Assembly: GCA_947372365.1 (NCBI GenBank)
Contig: CANBTK010000185.1
Coordinates: 1-5,466 of the forward strand
From: Flavipsychrobacter stenotrophus
GTDB taxonomy: Bacteria; Bacteroidota; Bacteroidia; Chitinophagales; Chitinophagaceae
DNA: 5,466 bases
Direction of reading: 5' to 3'
Positions 1-5,466 of the stretch are shown here, one piece after another (position 1 is the first letter of the stretch; every line of letters begins with the position of its first letter). The translations under genes and the position numbers were made by a program. The notes under the pieces are model-generated. The model was not told the origin of the DNA. It was given only the letters and a program-made list of their open reading frames with translations, and did not search any database.

Positions 1-369
1 CTGGCTGTAGTATATTATTTTTGGCGATACCATGCCGCAGGCAGGGTAGCTATCCAGTGTTTCTGCAAGTGTTTGCACCAGGCCGGGGGTAAACTCCGTA
101 TCATTGTTTACAAAAAACAGGTAGTCGCCCCCCGCCTGCTTTATGCCTAGGTTGTTGCCCCCGGCAAAGCCAAGGTTCACATTGGACCGAATGAACTTAA
201 TGCCGGGGTATTTGCCCTGCCAGCCGGGTACAGGGTTATTTTCGCTGCCGTTGTCCACCACTATTATCTCCAGTGGGGCATAGCTATTGGTGCTGAAAAT
301 AGATTCCAGCAGCGCTTCTGTTACCAGGCTTTGGTTAAAATTAACGGTAATGACAGAAACGCTTTTCAT
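1..369 (-). CDS. Glycosyltransferase family 2 (COG1216, rhamnosyltransferase-like), 3'-truncated by the window edge
   Basis: This is the first 123 codons of a soluble-type GT-A glycosyltransferase, starting at the ATG at 369-367 and still open at position 1. The order of visible motifs is typical of GT2 enzymes of the WbbL-like type. The N-terminal strand VSVITVNFN (residues 4-12) is followed by IIVVDNGS (35-42) for nucleotide-sugar binding, NLGFAGGNN (65-73), and YLFFVNNDTE (83-92), where NNDTE stands in for the DxD metal-binding motif. MVSPKI (113-118) follows, as is usual in this group. No signal peptide or membrane segment is seen, so the enzyme probably works on the cytosolic membrane face, adding one sugar to a lipid-linked intermediate. 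Donor and acceptor cannot be deduced. It lies 45 bases downstream of the GT14 gene stop and in the same reading frame, separated by 15 stop-free codons. It is probably co-transcribed with that gene. The family call is secure; the specificity is unknown. Confidence 0.93.
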   Translation of the reverse strand, partial: MKSVSVITVNFNQSLVTEALLESIFSTNSYAPLEIIVVDNGSENNPVPGWQGKYPGIKFIRSNVNLGFAGGNNLGIKQAGGDYLFFVNNDTEFTPGLVQTLAETLDSYPACGMVSPKIIYYSQ

Positions 370-388
370 GGTACTATTTACAATAATT

Positions 389-412
389 TGTTGGTATTGA
401 TTTTGTTGTGTA
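389..412 (-). repeat. Copy A of the TACACAACAAAA leader repeat
   Basis: Read on the minus strand, TACACAACAAAA (412-401) is followed by TCAATACCAACA, ending 19 bases before the ATG of the GT2 gene at 369. Copy B lies at 2672-2652, just before the GT4-like gene. The two copies share 12 identical bases, then differ by one base and a 3-base TAC insertion, with CAA and CAACA matching on either side of it. This copy is non-coding leader, whereas copy B codes for the Gln-rich tail of the ligase-like protein. It may be a shared A/C-rich translation leader or simple chance similarity in low-complexity sequence. Confidence 0.4.
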
Positions 413-414
413 GC

Positions 415-1272
415 TTATCTATTGTTTTTATCCAGTAAGTCCATTATATCCTTACTGGTTTCGCTGCTGAACTTCCGTGCGAAGAGCTTGTCAGAGCTTT
501 CTAATTTTTTGGCATCTTCCATATCCAGTATTTTTGGGCTGGCACCTCCGCCTGACCAATCAAGGTATACCAGATTGTCATTAACCATCTTATCCCTGAA
601 GGGTGAATTATATAAAATAGTCTGGAATATAATTTCGTCAGGTGCCCACGTAAGCTTAAAGAAGCTGCTTATCCACGATTTTTCTTTTATATATTTTACC
701 ATGTAGGCTACGCTTTCAGGCGTTGCCGTAAACCATTGCGAACGGCCCATGGCGGTGATACCTTCTGGCAGTTTGCGCTTGGGTAAAATGGTATTCATCA
801 ACTGCTCCAGACGGTAGGTACCTGCGGGCAGGTGGTAGTTGATAAGGTGGTATTGGGTAATGCGGGGAATAGCTTCCTGCCACTCATCGGTAAGCGACAG
901 GTATTGCATAAATATTTTCCCGGGATTATCGCTCAGGAATTGGTGTATATGGGTTGTGTTTTTTATAGGATAGTCCTGCCCGCTCAGGAGGTTGATGTAA
1001 TCATAATGCCTGCCGAGGGCCAGAATTTCATCGAAGCCATTAATTGTCGCCTGCACAATGCTGTAGCCGCCCCAGTAAACTTTCACCCGGTTACGTATAA
1101 AAATTACATTGGGTATGTTAGCCAGCGCCATAAACGGCTCAATAGGCGTTTTTTTATCTACATGTATATAAAAATCGGCATTCTCATGTGCAAGCCTGCC
1201 CAGCAATCTTTCCAATTGCCCGGGATTCGCATGCGTAAGTATGAGGTGTGCTAACTTCATGAATGTAAACAT
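415..1272 (-). CDS. Core-2/I-branching (GT14, PF02485 'Branch') family glycosyltransferase
   Basis: A 285-residue protein of the beta-1,6-N-acetylglucosaminyltransferase-related family, which includes animal core-2/I-branching enzymes and xylosyltransferases and has many shorter bacterial members in polysaccharide loci. Visible hallmarks in order are LAHLILTHANP (7-17), FYIHVDKK (34-41), VYWGGYSIVQA (65-75), YDYINLLSGQDYPI (90-103), GRSQWFTAT (176-184), TWAPDEIIFQTIL (208-220) with the Asp-Glu pair expected at the active site, and YLDWSGGGASPKIL (236-249). No signal peptide or membrane helix is present, unlike the type II membrane eukaryotic enzymes, so it probably acts in the cytosol on a lipid-linked glycan. 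An in-frame TAA lies 12 bases before the ATG at 1272, so the start is either this ATG or the one at 1260. The second gives the more family-like beginning MKLAHLILTH. A 162-base gap precedes the gene and 45 bases separate it from the next GT2 gene. The donor sugar is not deducible. Confidence 0.93.
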   Translation of the reverse strand: MFTFMKLAHLILTHANPGQLERLLGRLAHENADFYIHVDKKTPIEPFMALANIPNVIFIRNRVKVYWGGYSIVQATINGFDEILALGRHYDYINLLSGQDYPIKNTTHIHQFLSDNPGKIFMQYLSLTDEWQEAIPRITQYHLINYHLPAGTYRLEQLMNTILPKRKLPEGITAMGRSQWFTATPESVAYMVKYIKEKSWISSFFKLTWAPDEIIFQTILYNSPFRDKMVNDNLVYLDWSGGGASPKILDMEDAKKLESSDKLFARKFSSETSKDIMDLLDKNNR

Positions 1273-1314
1273 AATATTTAGTTAGGAAAACCGATAATAT
1301 GCGGCGGCAAAATT

Positions 1315-1324
1315 CCATTAATGG
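1315..1324. repeat. Perfect 10-base palindrome CCATTAATGG in the intergenic gap
   Basis: CCATTAATGG reads the same on both strands and lies 43 bases ahead of the ATG at 1272. It does not extend beyond ten bases. It has no spacer and no following T run, so it does not look like a terminator. A dimeric regulator site is possible, but a ten-base palindrome in A/T-rich spacer can easily arise by chance. Confidence 0.25.
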
Positions 1325-1418
1325 CCGGTTAATTATTTACGCAGGCAGTGGGTTAATAGTTTGCGGCAGCGCGGCACAATTTTGTTGGCTATCAGGGTTT
1401 TATGGAAACGCTGGCTGG

Positions 1419-1452
1419 CAAACCTATTGTAGCATTACCGTGGGGTTTGCAA
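1419..1452 (-). promoter_or_regulatory. Candidate Bacteroidota-type promoter (TTG ... TAGGTTTG) for the GT14-GT2 gene pair
   Basis: On the minus strand, TAGGTTTG (1426-1419) fits the Bacteroidota -7 consensus TAnnTTTG exactly. A TTG at 1452-1450, inside the end of the upstream gene, could serve as the -33 element, with a 23-base spacer at the long end of what is accepted. Transcription would start near 1412, giving a leader of about 140 bases before the GT14 gene. It lies at the head of the only sizeable intergenic gap in the window, which suits an internal promoter. The motif is short and the call rests on position plus consensus only. Confidence 0.35.
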
Positions 1453-2649
1453 CCCATTGATGGCTTTATAAATTTCCTTTACATTATTCTCCCATGTATG
1501 CGAGGCGGCGAAGGTTTTGCGGGCATGCTGTAGGGCGGGGCTATCGGTAGCCAACGCCACTTCTATAAGCTTGATGTATTCTTCCCTACTGGCTGCAAGG
1601 CCTACATGGGCTGCGAAAATGCTCATGGCCTCGGTATTGGTTGCTACGGTTGGTTTGCCCATCGCAAGGTATTCGTCAATTTTGCGGGGGTAATTGCCTA
1701 TCGTCACTTCATTGACAATTTGAGGGTTCAGGCATACGTCAAATGAACGGATATAGGCGGGTAATGCTTCCGGCGGCTTAGGCCCCAGGAAATAAACGTT
1801 CGGTATATTATGCAGCTTGCTGGCCTTGAACGCATCATCTTCAGGCCCTACCATTACAATGCTCCATCCGGGCCTTTGGGCGGCAATGTGTTCCAGCAGC
1901 CCTATATCCAGCCGTATGCTTTGCAGTGCGCCTACATAGCCAATTACAGGGTGGGGCAGCGCGGCTATATCGGCAGGCACTGTTTTGTCTTTCGGGTTGC
2001 TGAACATTTCGAGGTCGCAGCCCTGGCCTACGTAATAAGATGCCGGGTTATACTTGCGGCAATAGTTAGCCAGGTAGGTGCTATTGGCCAGGCATAGGTC
2101 GCTTTTAGCTATGAGCTGAGGTTCCAGTATATCGCCATGGAATTTCCAGTAGCTAACCCCCAGCATATAGTCGCGGGAGTAGTATATGCTTACGGCAGGC
2201 TGCAGCAGTTCCTTCAGATAAAAGGAGCGGAACATATCATTGTCGTTAAACAAGATGATGTTTTTAAACCCCAGTTCTTGTATAGCCCGCTGTATGGATG
2301 CCGCAAATTTTTTGTTGTTGCGCTTATTCAGCAGGTTAAAAACCGGCCTTATTTTTATCCAGTTGATAGACTCCGTAAGGCAATCGGGGAATAAATTCCA
2401 GAGGTTGGGTTGTATTTCGGCTATACCTTTTTCCCTGCCTTCAATAACCGCAAGGCGCTTTTGCACTTTCGGGTCGGCTTTGTGGCGGAGCAGGGTTATC
2501 CTGTCCAGGGTACTATTTACGTATAGCACCCGGTTGTGGCGGCTGAATTCGAGGGCAATATTTTTACAATTGCTGCCAATGCCGGTATCCCAGGGCTGCT
2601 GGCCCACAATAACAATGTCCCTGTTTACGAGTGTATCACTGCCCGGCAT
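1435..2649 (-). CDS. GT-B fold glycosyltransferase, GT4-like (GT1 superfamily; resembles TuaH-type proteins)
   Basis: A 404-residue two-domain transferase with no signal peptide or membrane helix, expected to be cytosolic or membrane-peripheral. The N-terminal domain holds a glycine-rich acceptor-side loop, GQQPWDTGIGSN (16-27), and the interdomain stretch IYYSRDYM (155-162) through SDLCLANSTYLA (183-194) and VGQGCDLEMF (207-216), which matches the usual 'aDlv..nS..la ... nGvD...F' pattern. The C-terminal domain starts with VIGYVGAL (235-242), then WSIVMVGP (262-269), NVYFLGP (284-290), and ends with PRKIDEYLAMGKPTVAT (321-337), the nucleotide-sugar-binding loop carrying the second Glu of the EX7E motif (E326). 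The length is normal for the family. Its ATG lies 14 bases inside the end of the ligase-like gene in another frame, implying translational coupling. No Shine-Dalgarno sequence is seen. It probably adds a sugar to the lipid-linked repeat unit; sugar and linkage are unknown. Confidence 0.92.
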   Translation of the reverse strand: MPGSDTLVNRDIVIVGQQPWDTGIGSNCKNIALEFSRHNRVLYVNSTLDRITLLRHKADPKVQKRLAVIEGREKGIAEIQPNLWNLFPDCLTESINWIKIRPVFNLLNKRNNKKFAASIQRAIQELGFKNIILFNDNDMFRSFYLKELLQPAVSIYYSRDYMLGVSYWKFHGDILEPQLIAKSDLCLANSTYLANYCRKYNPASYYVGQGCDLEMFSNPKDKTVPADIAALPHPVIGYVGALQSIRLDIGLLEHIAAQRPGWSIVMVGPEDDAFKASKLHNIPNVYFLGPKPPEALPAYIRSFDVCLNPQIVNEVTIGNYPRKIDEYLAMGKPTVATNTEAMSIFAAHVGLAASREEYIKLIEVALATDSPALQHARKTFAASHTWENNVKEIYKAINGLQTPR

Positions 2650-4135
2650 GCTGTTGTTGGTTTTGTTGTGTATCTAACCTGCGGGAAATGGTAATTAATG
2701 CCGTACCGAGGTAAAAAATGATATTCGACGGGAACTGCACCAGCGCCTCCTGAGGGTAGTTGCCAAAGTTGAGGGCAAATACAATAAGCAGCCCGATAAG
2801 GCAAAACGATTTGAGTTCGGGGTCTTGTATCTTAAAATAGTTATTAACGCCCGATACCATAATGGTAGCCATAAGCGAGCAGAAAATGAACAGCCCTATC
2901 CAACCTTGCTCCACTGCCACCCTTACGTAGCCGCTGTCAGGTGGGAAATTGGAAAGGTAGGTGCCGGGCGAAAAACGCTTGCCCCATTCGCCGGTTGACC
3001 CCAGCCCGCCGCCCATAGGGTGGGAGAGTATGTAGGGCTGTATGCGCTTCTGGTTCATCTTCCTGAGGTTGAACGAGGCATCTTCTGATGGCTTGAATGC
3101 TGTCTGGAACCTGTAAATCGTCTGGTTGCTGGTGGGCATCAGTACCAGCCCCGTGCCCAATACAGCAGCAGCAATCATGATAATCATCACTTTCCTGTTG
3201 AATTTCAGTATTGCGAGCAGTACCAGCCCGGCAGGCACCAGCACATATGCCCCCCTTGTGCCGGAGTAAAGCATTACTAAAAGGAAAAATACGATAAAGA
3301 ATGCCAGCAGCATTTTTTTCCACCGTGCCTTTACGCCACTATAAAGCCCAATGCACATGAAGCTGACCGTAACCATATTGTAGGCAAAGGCAACAGGGTC
3401 GGAGAAAATGGAGAATTTGCGCCATACGCCGCCAATAAATAACAAAAGCTCGATACCGGGGTCGGAATGCAGGTACTGTTCTTCAAAGTCGAAGAAGCCG
3501 ATATGCTCTTGCTTAAATGCGTAGGCGGCGGCAAATAGCGCCAGGCAGATCCACAGTTTGAAAATGAGCTTTATGTTTTTCTTGCTAGTAAGATAGTAGG
3601 TAAATACAAAGTAGTTAAACATAACTATGGCTACAGTACGTATGGTATACATCCAGGCTTCTTGCGAAGCCGCAACTGGGTTTATGTACTCCAGGCAGTT
3701 ATAGGCAATCCAGAGCAGGGCCATAAAACTGATAGGGCCACTGAACATACTCCAGTCTTTGTTTTTTTTCTGGTGTATGAACAAGCTGAGGATGAACAAA
3801 GCCTCCATGCCATCCATTAGCGTACCCAGCGGGAAATCTACCCCAAGCTTCAGGAACCACATAATGAAGTAACCAAATGTGAAATATACGAGTATGCCAA
3901 AAACGGGGTAAGCAACAATAGCAAACACGATAGGCAGCGCAAACAAACCAATAATAGTAACAGCGCCCAGTTTGTACCCAAGTGTAGTTACCGCAAAGGC
4001 TAGTGCGGTAGATAGGAGAAATAATAATGTGATGCCAAAAGGGTTATTGAGTTTTTCCACCAGGAAAAGCCTTCGCAGCATAGCCGTGAAAGTACTTTTT
4101 TTAGGGGCCACAGGTATGGTAAACTCTCTATCCAT
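2636..4135 (-). CDS. O-antigen ligase/polymerase-like polytopic membrane protein (Wzy_C / PF04932 type)
   Basis: A 499-residue protein with about ten to twelve hydrophobic segments; clear ones fall near residues 34-50, 57-98, 165-182, 190-206, 249-266, 274-290, 297-310, 315-333, 412-428, 443-457 and 470-484. The family signature begins with SGTRGAY (291-297), where Arg294 matches the essential Arg of WaaL/Wzy proteins. A large periplasmic loop follows (about 334-410), containing HPMGGGLGSTG (372-382) and DSGYVRVAVEQGWIG (400-414). The last motif has the spacing of the WaaL H[NSQ]xxLx6G signature but carries Asp400 in the His position, which favours a polymerase over a lipid A-core ligase. The protein would link lipid-carried repeat units on the periplasmic side. 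The N-terminal 30 residues are basic and probably cytosolic; the C-terminus is a Gln-rich tail. Its ATG shares its A with the stop codon of the small upstream gene (TAATG), and its 3' end overlaps the next gene by 14 bases. Confidence 0.9.
   Translation of the reverse strand: MDREFTIPVAPKKSTFTAMLRRLFLVEKLNNPFGITLLFLLSTALAFAVTTLGYKLGAVTIIGLFALPIVFAIVAYPVFGILVYFTFGYFIMWFLKLGVDFPLGTLMDGMEALFILSLFIHQKKNKDWSMFSGPISFMALLWIAYNCLEYINPVAASQEAWMYTIRTVAIVMFNYFVFTYYLTSKKNIKLIFKLWICLALFAAAYAFKQEHIGFFDFEEQYLHSDPGIELLLFIGGVWRKFSIFSDPVAFAYNMVTVSFMCIGLYSGVKARWKKMLLAFFIVFFLLVMLYSGTRGAYVLVPAGLVLLAILKFNRKVMIIMIAAAVLGTGLVLMPTSNQTIYRFQTAFKPSEDASFNLRKMNQKRIQPYILSHPMGGGLGSTGEWGKRFSPGTYLSNFPPDSGYVRVAVEQGWIGLFIFCSLMATIMVSGVNNYFKIQDPELKSFCLIGLLIVFALNFGNYPQEALVQFPSNIIFYLGTALITISRRLDTQQNQQQHAGQ
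2652..2672 (-). repeat. Copy B of the TACACAACAAAA leader repeat
   Basis: TACACAACAAAA (2672-2661) followed by CCAACAACA lies three bases before the ATG of the GT4-like gene at 2649. It also encodes the Gln-rich tail (TQQNQQQ) of the ligase-like protein. Copy A lies at 412-389 before the GT2 gene. If its role is at the RNA level, it would be an A/C-rich, unstructured stretch favouring initiation without a Shine-Dalgarno sequence. That role is an inference. Confidence 0.4.
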
Positions 4136-4275
4136 TAAAAAAATAACAACTTAAAAAAGAAAATGAAGGTGGTAGCAATAACCATTATCAAAGCCAGTAC
4201 CCGGGTTATTTTCCGGGCATTCCTTTCCCTTGTGGCAACCCTGTTCACATATTTTTCCGATGGCTCTACCCTCAT
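4135..4275 (-). CDS. Small single-pass membrane protein, 46 residues, unrecognised family
   Basis: A short reading frame from the ATG at 4275-4273 to the TAA at 4137-4135. Its first half is hydrophilic and strongly basic (MRVEPSEKYVNRV, then Arg/Lys at 16, 18, 21, 22 and 25). Its second half, from Val26 to Phe46, is almost wholly hydrophobic, with a Phe-rich end broken only by Lys42. This predicts a cytosolic N-terminus and one transmembrane helix at the C-terminus. The main evidence that it is real is its packing. Its ATG overlaps the stop of the upstream glycosyltransferase as ATGA (4275-4272), and its own stop overlaps the ATG of the ligase-like gene as TAATG (4137-4133). Both junctions are typical of translational coupling, and no other frame fills this 136-base interval. 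I do not recognise the family. A role as a small partner of either flanking membrane protein is plausible but inferred only from position. Confidence 0.72.
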   Translation of the reverse strand: MRVEPSEKYVNRVATRERNARKITRVLALIMVIATTFIFFFKLLFF

Positions 4276-5466
4276 GGCTTGTTCTTTATTTCATCAATGC
4301 CTTGTTCATGGTAATGGGTGGTAGCGACCGAAATTTTGTTGGCGCTCCTTACCCTCATTAAAGACAGTACCTGAAAAAATATGAACTTAGGTATGCCTAT
4401 CAGGGAGTTATAGACTGCCTTTTCGGGCTTGGCATGTTCTATAGCCAGTATAAAACCAGTAACAAAACAAACAAAGCCTAACAGCCATGCCGCTGCCACA
4501 GGCAGGCTTATGAAGATATTTGCCAGCATAAAAAATACCGAAAGGAGTAGGAAAATAAACAATGGCGGGCGCAATAGCACTATGCCAAAAAGGATACGGT
4601 TGATTTCAAATTTTGCCAGGCCTTGCCCCAATACGGAGAAACCGAACTTGAAATAGCGGAACCAGGTGTTTATCCAGCGGGCGCGCTGCTTTACCAGTTG
4701 GTCGCTGCCCGATGTTTTTTCGTCATACACTATTGCCTTATCAGTAAAGGCAATGCGGTTGCCCCGCCTTAAAATTTCGTATTGCAATACTTTGTCAAAG
4801 CCCGCACCGGTAATATCCAGTTTTTCAAGGCATTCTTTGTAAAGCTGGGTGGTGAAAGCCATGCCTGAGCCCGCAAGGGTAGCCGAGGACCCCAGCCTGA
4901 ATAATGCATCGCCATCGTAAAAATGGTAATACATATCGCGGGCAGCATCCAGGCAGGCGTAGGTAGTATCCAGGTTTTTGGCTTTCCTTATGCCTTGTAC
5001 CGCTTTGAAACCCGCATCGAAATAAATATCCAGCTCATTGAGGTAGTTAGCATCCACAAGGTTGTCGCTATCAACGATAGTAAGCCTTTCATGCTGCCTT
5101 TTAAACCGGTTTATGGCGTAAAAGTGCGAGCGGGTATTGCTGCCAAGTGTTTCCTCCGGTCGCAGCACAATAACCCTTTCATCGGCAAATTTCAGGTTGG
5201 TGATGTCGCACTTATCAGCTACAATGTATATGAGGTAGTTGCTGTAGTTGAGCTTCAGTATAGAATCTACAACAGTGGGTAGCGAATAGGTTTGCTCGTA
5301 GGCGGTGACAATAATGGCGTAGTCTGCTTCTTTTTTCGGGCTGTTTTTTGCAGGGTAAACTTTCTTCCGGGTAAGCTTATAGCCAATGAACAACAGTAGT
5401 GGCAGCACAAGGTTATACCCTATAAGGGCTTGCAGTAACAACCATGCATCGTAGGCTACCTTATTG
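4272..5466 (-). CDS. Membrane-anchored family 2 glycosyltransferase (COG1215, BcsA/NodC/HasA-like architecture), 5'-truncated by the window edge
   Basis: At least 397 codons are present. The frame stays open to the window edge, with NKVAYDAW encoded ahead of the TTG at 5441, so the true start lies outside. Counting from 5441, a hydrophobic N-terminal helix spans about 1-20. The GT-A domain then shows AIIVTAYEQ (42-50), YIVADKCD (72-79), TIVDSDN (121-127) with the DxD metal site at 124-126, and LAGSGMAF (189-196). GAGFDKVL (212-219) follows, where Asp216 aligns with the catalytic Asp of TEDxxL but Phe replaces Glu. KQRARW (251-256) contains the complete QxxRW motif of processive synthases. Two or three C-terminal hydrophobic segments follow (about 284-310, 314-335 and possibly 345-362). 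It probably transfers sugar from a nucleotide donor at the inner face of the cytoplasmic membrane; whether it is processive is open. Its TGA stop overlaps the start of the small membrane protein gene (ATGA). Confidence 0.93.
   Translation of the reverse strand, partial: NKVAYDAWLLLQALIGYNLVLPLLLFIGYKLTRKKVYPAKNSPKKEADYAIIVTAYEQTYSLPTVVDSILKLNYSNYLIYIVADKCDITNLKFADERVIVLRPEETLGSNTRSHFYAINRFKRQHERLTIVDSDNLVDANYLNELDIYFDAGFKAVQGIRKAKNLDTTYACLDAARDMYYHFYDGDALFRLGSSATLAGSGMAFTTQLYKECLEKLDITGAGFDKVLQYEILRRGNRIAFTDKAIVYDEKTSGSDQLVKQRARWINTWFRYFKFGFSVLGQGLAKFEINRILFGIVLLRPPLFIFLLLSVFFMLANIFISLPVAAAWLLGFVCFVTGFILAIEHAKPEKAVYNSLIGIPKFIFFQVLSLMRVRSANKISVATTHYHEQGIDEIKNKP

Noticed and set aside
370..417. 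A possible split gene: the GT14 gene and the following GT2 gene are in the same frame, with 15 stop-free codons between the TAA at 417-415 and the ATG at 369
   Set aside because: Both proteins look complete at this junction: the GT14 protein ends after its family motifs and the GT2 protein starts with its normal first strand. A single TAA between two whole domains is better read as two adjacent genes than as a broken fusion.
832..1254. A 140-codon plus-strand open frame, and similar plus-strand frames at 1810-2097, 2240-2677 and 4923-5282
   Set aside because: Each lies antisense inside a clear minus-strand glycosyltransferase or ligase-like gene, shows no family motif, and has the composition expected of the opposite strand of coding DNA.
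1316..1318. An ATG at 1318 opening a short frame that runs into the GT14 gene
   Set aside because: It is out of frame with the GT14 protein, overlaps its first codons, and encodes nothing recognisable. The GT14 frame itself has a stop just upstream of 1272.
1273..1434. A Rho-independent terminator between the GT4-like and GT14 genes
   Set aside because: The GC-rich words here (GCGGC repeats) are mostly direct rather than inverted repeats, and no stem followed by a T run was found on the minus strand.
2937..3534. Two minus-strand frames (2937-3323 and 3331-3534) inside the ligase-like gene
   Set aside because: They are out-of-frame shadows. The overlapping 499-residue frame has continuous membrane segments and Wzy_C motifs across the same bases.

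Overview
All genes in this window lie on the minus strand, so transcription runs from position 5466 towards 1. The content is a compact glycan (exopolysaccharide or O-antigen type) assembly locus. The protein families, the lack of purine-rich Shine-Dalgarno sequences before the start codons, the A/T-rich leaders and one TAnnTTTG-like promoter candidate all suggest a Bacteroidota genome, possibly a Chitinophaga-type soil or freshwater relative. That placement is an inference.

In order of transcription: (1) a membrane-anchored family 2 glycosyltransferase with a complete QxxRW signature, cut at its 5' end by the window edge (5466-4272); (2) a 46-codon single-pass membrane protein (4275-4135), joined to both neighbours by overlapping stop and start codons; (3) a polytopic O-antigen ligase/polymerase-like protein (4135-2636); (4) a GT-B fold, GT4-like cytosolic glycosyltransferase whose start overlaps the previous gene by 14 bases (2649-1435); (5) a 162-base intergenic gap with a weak promoter candidate and a short palindrome; (6) a GT14 / core-2/I-branching family glycosyltransferase (1272-415); (7) a second, soluble-type GT2 glycosyltransferase (369-1), cut at its 3' end by the window edge.

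The likely joint role, by inference, is as follows. The cytosolic and membrane-anchored transferases build a repeat unit on a lipid carrier. The polytopic protein then polymerises or transfers the glycan on the periplasmic side. No flippase, chain-length regulator, outer-membrane export protein or priming transferase is present here; these would be expected in the flanking DNA. The chemical structure of the product cannot be read from the sequence.

The least expected item is the tiny membrane protein at 4275-4135. Its evidence is its exact ATGA / TAATG packing between two glycan genes. The other points worth checking are an Asp in place of the usual His in the periplasmic-loop motif of the ligase-like protein, and a repeated TACACAACAAAA leader ahead of two of the transferase genes. 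No mobile element, RNA gene or CRISPR array was seen.
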